Assembly: GCF_003937945.1 (NCBI RefSeq)
Contig: NZ_RSEC01000032.1
Coordinates: forward strand, 434,001-498,000
Source of the DNA: Amycolatopsis eburnea
Lineage (GTDB): Bacteria > Actinomycetota > Actinomycetes > Mycobacteriales > Pseudonocardiaceae
Direction: 5' to 3'
Length of the DNA: 64,000 nucleotides
Position numbers and translations under genes: made by a program. Shown here one piece after another: positions 25,233 to 33,009 of this stretch. The notes beneath the pieces are model-generated. The model worked only from the letters and a program-made list of their open reading frames with translations. It did no database searches and was not told the DNA's origin. The first letter of the stretch is position 1. Each line of letters begins with the position of its first letter.

Positions 25233-25820
25233 TCAGCGGCTCCCGGGGTCTTCCCGGTGCGGGTTTTCGGCGGCGCGGCGTCGGCGGTGCCAGTTGGACG
25301 GGTGGTTCCAGCGGCTGCGGGCTTCGGCTTCGCTCATGGGGGTTGGTGAGTTGGCAGCTTGGTCGCGGCGGTGCTGATCGGCCTCGGCCTCGCTCATCGG
25401 GATGGCGGGTTCGCCGCGGCCGGCGTTCGAAGGGTGGTTGCGGCGACTGCGAGCCTCGGCCTCGCTCAAGGGTCCGGCGGGATCGTCGCGACCGGCGTTG
25501 GACGGGTGATTGCGGCGGCTGCGGACCTCCGCCTCGCTCATGGCGGTTGGCGAGTTGGCCTGCCCGCGGCGGGTTCGGCGGGCCGGGCCGCTCAGGCGGC
25601 AGCCGTTCTCCCCCGACGGGCGGGGCAGCGGGATGACCACCGCCAGCTGGCCGTCGTCCGTCTGTGGTAGCTGGCCGCGGACCGACCAGGTGTCCGGTCG
25701 GGGGTGGTCGCGGGGTTCCTCCGGGGCGGGGGCCGGGATCTCGCGGAGCCATCGGGGCTCGGCGGTTTCCGGTTCGGCTCGCAGCCAGTCGCGCAGGCGT
25801 CGTGCGTAGTTCTCGTCCAT
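25233..25820 (-). CDS. Mutasome-operon protein with SEAEARSRRNHPSN repeats
   Basis: A 195-residue protein I do not recognise. The N-terminus (MDENYARRLRDWLRAEPETAEPRWL) is helical and charged, followed by a beta-rich GQLAVVIPLPRPSG segment at about 57-70. The C-terminal half carries four copies of an M/L-SEAEARSRRNHPSNAGR-like unit starting near residues 94, 118, 142 and 162; the third is degenerate. It is very basic and probably disordered. The start lies 2 bases after the imuB stop and its stop abuts dnaE2, so it is co-expressed with the mutasome. DNA, clamp or polymerase binding is a guess. Confidence 0.8.
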   Translation of the reverse strand: MDENYARRLRDWLRAEPETAEPRWLREIPAPAPEEPRDHPRPDTWSVRGQLPQTDDGQLAVVIPLPRPSGENGCRLSGPARRTRRGQANSPTAMSEAEVRSRRNHPSNAGRDDPAGPLSEAEARSRRNHPSNAGRGEPAIPMSEAEADQHRRDQAANSPTPMSEAEARSRWNHPSNWHRRRRAAENPHREDPGSR

Positions 25821-25822
25821 GC

Positions 25823-27427
25823 TCAGTCGTACACTCCCTCGACCGTCCACAGTGGATTTTCCGTGCCCGCGCAGTGCACCAGCACCGCCTCGGGTGGCTC
25901 GTCGCGCTCGCCGGCGAGCAGCAGCTGGAGCCGGGCGCGGCGGGGGCCCGGGCGACGGCGGTCCGGCGTCAGCGGCCACGGGCCCGCCCAGCCCACGACC
26001 TTCCGGCGCGCGCCGCCGATCGTCAGGTCGCGTGGGGGTGCCGTGAGCTGGTCGCGCGGGGTGAGGGCGACGGCCCGGCCGGTGGCGTCGAAGACCTGGG
26101 CGGGGACCGGGCGGTCCAGGACCGTCGCCGGGGACGGGGACGGCAGCCGGCCCGGCCAGGTCGCGTCCGGTGGGTTCGTGCGCTCGCGGGGGTCGCCCCA
26201 CGGCACCAGGCGGACGCGGCCCGCGGGGTCGCGGCCGCCGTCGAGCAGGGGCGTGAGCACGCCTTCCGGCCCCAGGAGGCCCTGGACGCGGACGAACGCG
26301 CGGGCCGCCCGCTCGTCTTCCTCGTCGGAGCCGCCGTTCTGCCAGAGGGCGAGCTGCAGCGACCGGCCTTCGACCGTCTCCTCCGGTTCGAGGCGCAGCC
26401 GCACGACGCCGGACGTCGGGCGGTGGCCCTTCGGCGCGCGCAGCCAGCCCTCGAACTGCCAGCGGACGCGGTCGGCGACGCCCGCCGGGGTCAGCGGTTC
26501 GGCGCAGCGCCACACGCGGCCGAGGTGTTCGCCGTCTTCGGTGACCGCGTGGATGCCGAGGCGGGTGCAGGCGAGGCCGTGGCCGGCGAGGCCCGCGCAG
26601 AACCGCGCCGCGAGGCCCTTGGCGAGGAACGCGGCGACGTCGACGCGCTCGACGACCGGGTCGAACTCCTCGGTCAGCGTCAGCTCCGGCGGCGGGCGAC
26701 GGCGCAGCGGCGGCCGTTCGGAGCGGCCGCGCGCCAGCCGGTGGGCGAGCAGCCCGGCCGTGCCGAAGCGGTTGGCGACGTCGCGCTCCGGCAGTTCGGC
26801 GAACGCGCCGAGCGTTTTCAGGCCGAGGCGGCGCAGCAGGTCGACGAGCTCCGCGCGCTCGGCGCCCGGCTGATCCAGCTCGGTGACGGGCAGCGGCGCG
26901 AGGAACTCGGCGACGCGCCCGGGTGCGACGAACTCCCCGCGCCGGGCGGCGAGCGTCGCGGCGAAGAGCCCTTCGGCGATCCCGACCTGGCATTCGACGC
27001 CGGCCGCGGCCGAAACCTCGTCGACGAGGCGCTCGACGAGCGCGTGTTCGCCGCCGAAGTAGGGCGCGGCGCCGTCGACGGGCACCGCGACGAGCCCCGG
27101 CCGCACGACTTCGACGCCGACCACGAGCGCCTCGACCGCCCGCGCGACGGGCTCGAAAAGCCGGGCGTCGCGGCCGTCGTCCGCGGCGAAGACGACGAGC
27201 TCGGGGCAGTTCGACTGCGCCTCCCGCCGCCGCATCCCCCGCCGGATCCGGCTCCGGCGCGCGACGGCGTTGCAGGCGACGACCCGGTTCGCGCTGAATA
27301 CGGCGGCGGGTTCGGTCACCGGTGTCCCCGCGACGGCCGCGGCGGCGACCGCGGGCCAGTCCGGGCACCAGAGGACCAGCATCCGGGCCGGGGTGTCGGA
27401 AGTGCCACGCTGGGCTGGGACGGTCAT
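25823..27427 (-). CDS. imuB: ImuB, catalytically inactive Y-family polymerase homologue
   Basis: A 534-residue DinB-like protein that in mycobacteria bridges ImuA', DnaE2 and the beta clamp. The first acidic active-site segment reads MLVLWCPDWPAV instead of DMDAFFASVE and the SIDE motif reads PVDGAAPYFGG, so metal-binding residues are missing, as in other ImuB proteins. A clamp-binding motif QLALW starts at Gln358. The ATG at 27427 overlaps the TGA of the 96-codon gene upstream (ATGA). It is the third gene of the operon. Confidence 0.92.
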   Translation of the reverse strand: MTVPAQRGTSDTPARMLVLWCPDWPAVAAAAVAGTPVTEPAAVFSANRVVACNAVARRSRIRRGMRRREAQSNCPELVVFAADDGRDARLFEPVARAVEALVVGVEVVRPGLVAVPVDGAAPYFGGEHALVERLVDEVSAAAGVECQVGIAEGLFAATLAARRGEFVAPGRVAEFLAPLPVTELDQPGAERAELVDLLRRLGLKTLGAFAELPERDVANRFGTAGLLAHRLARGRSERPPLRRRPPPELTLTEEFDPVVERVDVAAFLAKGLAARFCAGLAGHGLACTRLGIHAVTEDGEHLGRVWRCAEPLTPAGVADRVRWQFEGWLRAPKGHRPTSGVVRLRLEPEETVEGRSLQLALWQNGGSDEEDERAARAFVRVQGLLGPEGVLTPLLDGGRDPAGRVRLVPWGDPRERTNPPDATWPGRLPSPSPATVLDRPVPAQVFDATGRAVALTPRDQLTAPPRDLTIGGARRKVVGWAGPWPLTPDRRRPGPRRARLQLLLAGERDEPPEAVLVHCAGTENPLWTVEGVYD

Positions 27428-27714
27428 GCGGCCGCCCGCGGGCTCACGGAAGTGGACTGCCTGGCCGCGCACGCGAGGGACCACTGCACGGTGCCGGCTT
27501 CGGCCGCACCGAAGCTCGCGCCGACGCAGGGCAGACGTGTGCGGGCCCGCCGAGCAGGGGTGCCGCGCCGGGCTGGGATAACTGCCCACGAACAGCGGCC
27601 CGCGCGGCCGAAAGACCGGTGCGCGGCGTGGTCGGCCGCAGGATCGGGTGGCAGGGTCGGGCTCGGCCGCCACTCGGGCAGGACCGCCCGAACCGTACGC
27701 GTGGCAACACTCAT
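27424..27714 (-). CDS. Small coupled ORF between imuA' and imuB (96 residues)
   Basis: An open frame whose ATG overlaps the imuA' stop and whose TGA overlaps the imuB start, both as ATGA. The product (MSVATRTVRAVLPEWRPSPT at the start) is basic, with three Cys spread through it, and has no recognised domain. Third-position G+C is high but lower than in the flanking genes. The double overlap argues that it is translated; it could instead only relay ribosomes from imuA' to imuB. Confidence 0.5.
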   Translation of the reverse strand: MSVATRTVRAVLPEWRPSPTLPPDPAADHAAHRSFGRAGRCSWAVIPARRGTPARRARTRLPCVGASFGAAEAGTVQWSLACAARQSTSVSPRAAA

Positions 27715-28409
27715 GCCGTCGCCTCCGCATCCAGCGCCACACCGCGGACCGCCTCGGTCACGCCGCCGGAGGGGCCGGGCAGCAGCAGCTCCGCCGACAC
27801 CGGGCGGGCCGCCGAGCCCCGGCCGTGGACGCGGATCGCCACCCGGCGCTGCCGCAGGTGGCCGTAGCCCTCCTCTGGGCCCGTCCACGCCTCGCGGCGG
27901 CACGACAGCTCGACGTCCGCTCCCGGCCAAGCCCCCGACGCCAGCAGTACGGCGCCGCGATGGCGGGCGCGTGCCGACAAGCGGCGGGCCACCGAGGGCA
28001 GCACCGTCTCCGAGTGGACCGCCACCACGTCCACGCCGTCGAGCAGCGCCGCCACCACCGCGGGGAACTCCGCGCCCGGGCGGGGCACCAAGGCCAGCCG
28101 GGAAAGGTCCGCGCCGTGCTCGGCCGCTGCCGCCAGGCCCAGGGAGGGCAGGCCGACCACCGCCGCCCACGAACCCGCCGCCGTGGCCGGGGCGAGGAGG
28201 GCGAGCAGCAGCGACGTCGAGCCGTGGACCGCCACCGTGCTCCCGCGCCGGAGCCCGGCGGCGGGCAGCAGGCCCGCCAGCGCCTCGGCGACCGGGAACA
28301 CCCTTCCCGTCGCCCGCGCACGCTCGGCCTGGGCCGCCACCCGGCTCGCCGTGCTGACCCCGGGCAGGGCCGCCAGCCGGGCCACCGGCGGCTCCACCAC
28401 AGCGGTCAC
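27711..28409 (-). CDS. imuA': ImuA' (RecA/SulA-like mutasome protein)
   Basis: A 232-residue protein. It has a RecA-like fold without an intact Walker A (VAVHGSTSLLLALLAPAT in that place), LSRLALVPRPGAEFPAVVAALLDGVDVVAVH, and a C-terminal beta region. The gene order with imuB and dnaE2 makes the assignment firm. GTG 28409 was chosen because GGGGAGG lies about 9 bases upstream; GTG 28418 is in frame but touches that ribosome site. A consensus LexA box at 28504-28519 should make the operon DNA-damage inducible. Confidence 0.85.
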   Translation of the reverse strand: MTAVVEPPVARLAALPGVSTASRVAAQAERARATGRVFPVAEALAGLLPAAGLRRGSTVAVHGSTSLLLALLAPATAAGSWAAVVGLPSLGLAAAAEHGADLSRLALVPRPGAEFPAVVAALLDGVDVVAVHSETVLPSVARRLSARARHRGAVLLASGAWPGADVELSCRREAWTGPEEGYGHLRQRRVAIRVHGRGSAARPVSAELLLPGPSGGVTEAVRGVALDAEATA

Positions 28410-28503
28410 CGCACGCACCTCCCCACCACGGACTGGGCCGGCGGTCGGGCCTCTCCCAAAACGCGACCGACGGCTCTGGTCCGCCGCGGGGAAGGCGGCG
28501 GTA

Positions 28504-28519
28504 TCGAACGCGTGTTCGA
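28504..28519. promoter_or_regulatory. LexA (SOS) box of the mutasome operon
   Basis: TCGAACGCGTGTTCGA matches the actinobacterial/Bacillus SOS consensus TCGAACNNNNGTTCGA at every specified position. It lies about 95 bases upstream of imuA' and about 100 bases from the divergent acetyltransferase gene. Confidence 0.92.
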
Positions 28520-28620
28520 CAAGAACCAGTCAACCGCGAACCGCCAGACCTGTCAAGTCACCCACAAGCGGCATGGCAAACCAGTTGCCCGGCCCGCGGC
28601 GGACCGGCTAGACACACCGC

Positions 28621-29100
28621 GTGGAGCTCACCGACGCCCAGCCCGAAGACGCCCCGGAACTGCTGGTCCTGCAACGCTGCTGCTGGGTCCAGGAAGCCAT
28701 CCTGAACGACACCCTCGACATCCCCGCGCTGCACGAATCGCTCGAAGACGTGCGCGACTGGACCAAGACCTGGTCGGTGTGGGTGCTGCGGGAAGAGCAC
28801 CGCCTGATCGGCGCCGTCCGCGCCCGGCTCGAGGCGGACCGCTGGGAGCTCGGCAGGCTGATGGTCGCGCCCGACTTCGCCGGCCGCGGGCTGGGCCGTC
28901 GCCTGCTCGCGCACGCCGAAGCGCAGGCGCCCGCCGAGGCCCACCGGTTCGCCCTCTTCACCGGGGCCCGCAGCGCCCGCAACATCACGATGTACCAGCG
29001 AGCGGGCTACCGGCTGACCGACGCGCCCGAAGCCGGCGGCCACATCGTCGGCGCCGTGTACCTGGAGAAGGCCCGCCAATACGGTGCCGGTCGTTACTAA
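28621..29100 (+). CDS. GNAT family N-acetyltransferase
   Basis: A 159-residue acetyltransferase. The acetyl-CoA site is LGRLMVAPDFAGRGLGRRLLAHAEAQA (about residues 79-105), with the terminal ARNITMYQRAGYRLT motif. The N-terminal PELLVLQRCCWVQEAILND fits the general small-substrate GNAT group; the substrate is unknown. GTG 28621 lies 6 nt after TAGACA (28609-28614), so it may be leaderless. It diverges from the SOS-controlled imuA', and the shared region might make it SOS-responsive too. Confidence 0.85.
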   Translation: MELTDAQPEDAPELLVLQRCCWVQEAILNDTLDIPALHESLEDVRDWTKTWSVWVLREEHRLIGAVRARLEADRWELGRLMVAPDFAGRGLGRRLLAHAEAQAPAEAHRFALFTGARSARNITMYQRAGYRLTDAPEAGGHIVGAVYLEKARQYGAGRY

Positions 29101-29185
29101 TCCGACCACGGTCACGGCCGGATGATTTTCGCGGCAACGGCACGTACCGCTCGGGGGCCGGCCTACCTTTGGCCGGATTAGTAAC
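29093..29185. repeat. 12-bp inverted repeats flanking an 69-bp spacer
   Basis: GTTACTAATCCG (29093-29104) and its exact complement CGGATTAGTAAC (29174-29185) lie 69 bases apart. The left arm contains the TAA stop of the acetyltransferase gene. Similarity continues on both sides (CCGG outside, CCA inside). Confidence 0.7.
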
Positions 29186-29247
29186 CCGGTCCGGCCACCG
29201 GCTGCCGCGGGGTCGGCTAGATTGCCCGGTGGACTTTGGGGGTGGCG

Positions 29248-30006
29248 ATGACCGAACGGCGGAGACGGCCGGTCCTGTGGATCGCCGGCGCGCTCGTCGC
29301 GGCGGGCGCGGTGGCCGCCGTGGTGCTGACCGCGGGTGGTGGGGTGCCCGGGGCCACGGCCGCGGCCCCGGGGCCGACGACCATGGGCGCGGAGTGGCGG
29401 TCGTTCCGCGCCGACGTCACCGGGATCCGTCCCGGGCCGGACGCGACCACCCTGTTCGTGCAGGTCGCGCTGCCCGGCAAGGACCCCGGCTGCGTCCGTG
29501 AGCCGCGGATCGAGCAGCTCGTCGAGGCGAAGACCGACATCCGCGCCGACGTCGTCTATTCGACGCGGCCCGCCGCGGGCGGCTGCCAGGACAAGGTGCC
29601 CGCCGAGCTGCGGCTGACCACGTCCGAGCCGGTCGCGGACCGGACCGTGATCCTCAACGCCGACACCGGCAACGCCTGGCACAAGCTCGGCGCCGGCTGG
29701 GGCCACTGCGACCGCCAGGGCACCTGCGCGCCGCCCGCCGACCACTGCGACCCCGCGTGGATCGGCGCCGCGGTGTCCGCCGCGGGCGCCGAAAGCGCCG
29801 GGACCACCCGCGCCTGCGACCCGGCCTGGCTGGTCGTCGACCTGCTGGTGAAGCAGACCGAAGGGCCGTCACGCACCGCGTTCCGCTGGGGCGACGGCGG
29901 CTGGACGTCGTTCGCGCAGACCAGGACCGCGGGCTGCGCGGACATCCGGGCGGCCGAGCCGAAGTTCCCGGTCGCGCTCTGCAAGGCGCTGCCCGCGCCC
30001 GCCTAG
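29248..30006 (+). CDS. Membrane-anchored exported protein, Cys-rich
   Basis: A 252-residue protein with an N-terminal TERRRRP then a single span (VLWIAGALVAAGAVAAVVLTAGG) and an extracytoplasmic domain holding about eight Cys, likely in disulfides (for example WGHCDRQGTCAPPADHCDPAW). No known family. ATG 29248 has a GGGGGTGG ribosome-like site; a TAGATT box at 29218-29223 would give a short leader. Its stop overlaps the convergent membrane protein gene. Confidence 0.72.
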   Translation: MTERRRRPVLWIAGALVAAGAVAAVVLTAGGGVPGATAAAPGPTTMGAEWRSFRADVTGIRPGPDATTLFVQVALPGKDPGCVREPRIEQLVEAKTDIRADVVYSTRPAAGGCQDKVPAELRLTTSEPVADRTVILNADTGNAWHKLGAGWGHCDRQGTCAPPADHCDPAWIGAAVSAAGAESAGTTRACDPAWLVVDLLVKQTEGPSRTAFRWGDGGWTSFAQTRTAGCADIRAAEPKFPVALCKALPAPA

Positions 30007-30740
30007 CGCGGCAGCTTCTTGACGACCTCGGCGCCGACCGCCTTCACGGCCGCGTCGGACTCCTCCTGCGGCATCGGCGAGTTCGAGAAGAACCCCTTGT
30101 CCCAGCCGGAAACCTCGACCGTGACGAGGTTCGCGCCGGCGAGCACGTGCAGCTCGGCGCCGCTGAACGCGCTCTTCGTGACCAAGCGGACCAGTGCCGC
30201 CTTGTCGCCGATGCCGGGCACGTCGATCGGCGCCCCCTCCGGCTTCGGCGACAGGAAGTTGTCCTTCGCCTGCCGCTTCGCGTCTTCGCCGGAGTACTCG
30301 ACGACGCGGACGTTCAGGGTGGCGTCCCGGACGTTCTCGTCCGGACCCGGCTTGAAGCCGCAGCCGATCTGCTTCAAGCCCGGCACCGTTTCGCTGCTGC
30401 CCGGGTTGCCGCCGACGTAGCTGGGGAACCCGGCCTTTTCCAGTACCTGCGCCGGGATCGAGCACTCCGCGGCCGGCTGCGACGAGCTGGGCGCCTTGCC
30501 GGTGCTCGCGAAGTAGTCGCTCGCGAAGACGCCGAGCGGGATTCCCGCGCCGAGCAGCACGACCACGCCGCCGATGATCCCGAGGACCAGACCGGTGCGC
30601 TTCTTCTTCGGCGGCGGCATCGGCCCGCCGTAGCCGGGCGGCGGATAGCCCTGCTGCGGCGGGTAACCCGGGTACCCGGGCTGCTGCGGATAGCCCGGGT
30701 ACCCCTGCTGACCCTGTCCGTACTGCGGCGGTTGCTGCAT
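30003..30740 (-). CDS. Pro/Tyr/Gln-rich membrane protein with exported domain
   Basis: A 245-residue protein with a cytosolic QQGYPGYPQQPGYPGYPPQQ-like tail (residues 1-45), a KKKR stop, one span (TGLVLGIIGGVVVLLGAGIPLGVFA) and an extracytoplasmic domain with two Cys (CSIPAQVLEKAGFPSY ... IGCGFKPGP), resembling DUF3558-type envelope proteins (inferred). It lies 3' of purH on the same strand and may be read through from it. Confidence 0.72.
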   Translation of the reverse strand: MQQPPQYGQGQQGYPGYPQQPGYPGYPPQQGYPPPGYGGPMPPPKKKRTGLVLGIIGGVVVLLGAGIPLGVFASDYFASTGKAPSSSQPAAECSIPAQVLEKAGFPSYVGGNPGSSETVPGLKQIGCGFKPGPDENVRDATLNVRVVEYSGEDAKRQAKDNFLSPKPEGAPIDVPGIGDKAALVRLVTKSAFSGAELHVLAGANLVTVEVSGWDKGFFSNSPMPQEESDAAVKAVGAEVVKKLPR

Positions 30741-30765
30741 CGAGCCCTCCCTCTCGAAGCGCGAG

Positions 30766-32325
30766 TCAGTGCGCGAAGTGGCGCGTCCCCGTCAGGTACA
30801 TGGTGACGCCCGCCTTCTCCGCGGCCGCGATGACCTCGGCGTCACGCACCGAGCCACCGGGCTGCACAATCGCGCGGACCCCCGCCTCGACCAGCACCTC
30901 CAGGCCGTCCGGGAACGGGAAGAACGCGTCCGACGCGCCGACCGAGCCCTTGGCCCGGTCCCCCGCCCGCGACACCGCGAGCCGCGAGGAGTCGACGCGG
31001 TTGACCTGGCCCATGCCGACGCCGACGGTCGCGCCGTCGGCGGCCAGCAGGATCGCGTTCGACTTGACCGCGCGCAGCGAGCGCCACGCGAACTCGAGGT
31101 CGCGCAGGGTCTGCTCGTCGGCCGGGGCGCCGGTGGCGAGCTGCCACGACGCCGGGTTGTCGCCCGGGGCGTCGATCGCGTCGGCGGTCTGCAGCAGCAC
31201 GCCGCCGGAGATCGGGCGGAACTCGATCGACGACGCCGGGGCCGCGGGCAGCTTGAGCAGCCGGATGTTCTTCTTGCGCTGCAGGATCTCCAGCGCTTCG
31301 GCGTCGAAGTCCGGGGCCAGCACGACCTCGGTGAAGACCTTCTCGATCTGCTCGGCCGCCTCGCGGGTGACCGGCCGGTTCGTCGCGATGACGCCGCCGT
31401 AGGCCGAAACCGGGTCGCACGCGTGCGCCTTGCGGTGCGCCTCGGCGACGTCCGCGCCGACCGCGATGCCGCACGGGTTGGCGTGCTTGATGATCGCGAC
31501 GGCGGGCTCGGCGAAGTCGAACGCGGCGCGGCGCGCGGCGTCGGTGTCGACGTAGTTGTTGTAGGACATGGCCTTGCCGTGCAGCTGCTCGGCGTGCGCC
31601 AGGCCCGGGCGATCGCTCTTGTACAGCGCGGCTTTCTGGTGCGGGTTCTCGCCGTAGCGCAGGACGTCGGCGCGTTCCCAGGTGGCGCCGAGGAAGTCCG
31701 GGAAGCCGGCGTCGTCCGCGGGCGCGTACGCGCTGGCGAACCACGAAGCGACGGCGGTGTCGTACGCCGCCGTGTGCGCGTACGCCCGGGCCGCGAGCCG
31801 CTTGCGGTCCTCGAAGTCGAAGCCGCCGCCGGCGACGCGCTCGACGACCCAGCCGTAGCGGGCCGGGTCGACGACGACCGCGACGCTGCCGTGGTTCTTC
31901 GCCGCCGCGCGGACCATGGCCGGGCCGCCGATGTCGATGTTCTCGACGCAGTCCTCCGGGCTCGCGCCGGACGCGACGGTCTGCGCGAACGGGTAGAGGT
32001 TCACGACCAGCAGGTCGAACGCCGCGATGTCCAGCTTGCGCAGCTGCTCGACGTGGTCCGGGTTGCCCTGGTCGGCCAGCAGGCCGGCGTGCACGCGCGG
32101 GTGCAGCGTCTTGACGCGCCCGTCCAGCGACTCGGGGAAGCCGGTGACCTCTTCGACCGGCGTGACCGGGACCCCCGCGTCGGCGATGGTCTTCGCCGTG
32201 CCGCCGGTGGAGACGATCTCGACGCCGGCCGCGTGCAGGCCGGTCGCGAGGTCCAGGAGGCCCGCCTTGTCCGAGACGCCGATCAGCGCCCGGCGGACCG
32301 GGCGCCGTCCCAGGTCAGTGCTCAC
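30766..32325 (-). CDS. purH: Bifunctional AICAR formyltransferase/IMP cyclohydrolase
   Basis: Catalyses the last two steps of IMP synthesis. The 519-residue product has an MGS-like IMP cyclohydrolase domain ([61 protein letters not shown]) and a C-terminal AICARFT domain ([35 protein letters not shown]). GTG 32325 has an AAAGGTGA ribosome site and overlaps the 3' end of purN by 11 bases, so the two are translationally linked. Confidence 0.97.
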   Translation of the reverse strand: MSTDLGRRPVRRALIGVSDKAGLLDLATGLHAAGVEIVSTGGTAKTIADAGVPVTPVEEVTGFPESLDGRVKTLHPRVHAGLLADQGNPDHVEQLRKLDIAAFDLLVVNLYPFAQTVASGASPEDCVENIDIGGPAMVRAAAKNHGSVAVVVDPARYGWVVERVAGGGFDFEDRKRLAARAYAHTAAYDTAVASWFASAYAPADDAGFPDFLGATWERADVLRYGENPHQKAALYKSDRPGLAHAEQLHGKAMSYNNYVDTDAARRAAFDFAEPAVAIIKHANPCGIAVGADVAEAHRKAHACDPVSAYGGVIATNRPVTREAAEQIEKVFTEVVLAPDFDAEALEILQRKKNIRLLKLPAAPASSIEFRPISGGVLLQTADAIDAPGDNPASWQLATGAPADEQTLRDLEFAWRSLRAVKSNAILLAADGATVGVGMGQVNRVDSSRLAVSRAGDRAKGSVGASDAFFPFPDGLEVLVEAGVRAIVQPGGSVRDAEVIAAAEKAGVTMYLTGTRHFAH

Positions 32326-32932
32326 GAAATGTCACCTTTCGTCCGTCCACGGTGCAGCCACCGCGGCCGAGTCGCTCGATCGTTTCCACCAGCAGCCTGC
32401 GCTCCACGGCCTTGATCCGTTCGTGCAGGACGTCTTCGGTGTCGTCGTGCTCCACGACGACGGCTTCCTGGGCGATGATCGGCCCGGTGTCGACCCCGGC
32501 GTCCGCGAAGTGCACGGTCGAGCCGGTGACCTTGACGCCGGCTTCGAGCGCGTCGCGGACCGCGTGCATCCCGGGGAACGACGGGAGCAGCGCCGGGTGC
32601 GTGTTGACCACCGTGAAGCGGCCGAGGAACTGCTCGCCGAGGATCTTCATGAACCCGGCGGAGACGACGAGGTCGGGCTGGTACGCCGCGACGGCCTCGG
32701 TCAGCGCCTTGTCCCAGGCGGCGCGGTCGGGGTGGTCGGCGACCCGGACGGTGAACGCCGGGACGCTGAACCGCTCGGCGCGGGTGAGGGCTTCGATGCC
32801 GGTGCGGTCGGCGCCGACGGCGACGACCTTGGCCGGGAAGCCGGACCGGCCGGTGGCGTCCAGCACCGCCTGCAGGAGGGTGCCGGAGCCCGACGCGAGC
32901 ACGACGAGCTTCACCGGAGTGGGCAGCTCCAA
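32315..32932 (-). CDS. purN: Phosphoribosylglycinamide formyltransferase 1
   Basis: Transfers formyl from 10-formyl-THF to GAR in purine synthesis. [20 protein letters not shown], the catalytic [20 protein letters not shown] (Asn/His) and [19 protein letters not shown] (Asp) are all in place. The start is uncertain: TTG 32932 gives [14 protein letters not shown]; a CTG at 32944 has the best ribosome site (AAGGAG), GTG 32914 would trim to VKLVVLAS, and the longest frame begins at TTG 33007. It lies between perM and purH, as in M. tuberculosis. Confidence 0.93.
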   Translation of the reverse strand: MELPTPVKLVVLASGSGTLLQAVLDATGRSGFPAKVVAVGADRTGIEALTRAERFSVPAFTVRVADHPDRAAWDKALTEAVAAYQPDLVVSAGFMKILGEQFLGRFTVVNTHPALLPSFPGMHAVRDALEAGVKVTGSTVHFADAGVDTGPIIAQEAVVVEHDDTEDVLHERIKAVERRLLVETIERLGRGGCTVDGRKVTFREH

Positions 32933-33009
32933 CCGTTGAGACAGAGCGGGCTCCTTGCCGCGGGCGGTGCGCAGCCGGGCGCACGGCGCTTCACCAGGTC
33001 GCGTCAACC

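Noticed and set aside
22788..25349. 853-codon open frame opposite dnaE2
   Set aside because: Val/Asp/Glu-rich translation is the mirror of dnaE2 codons in GC-rich DNA; dnaE2 has all polymerase motifs.
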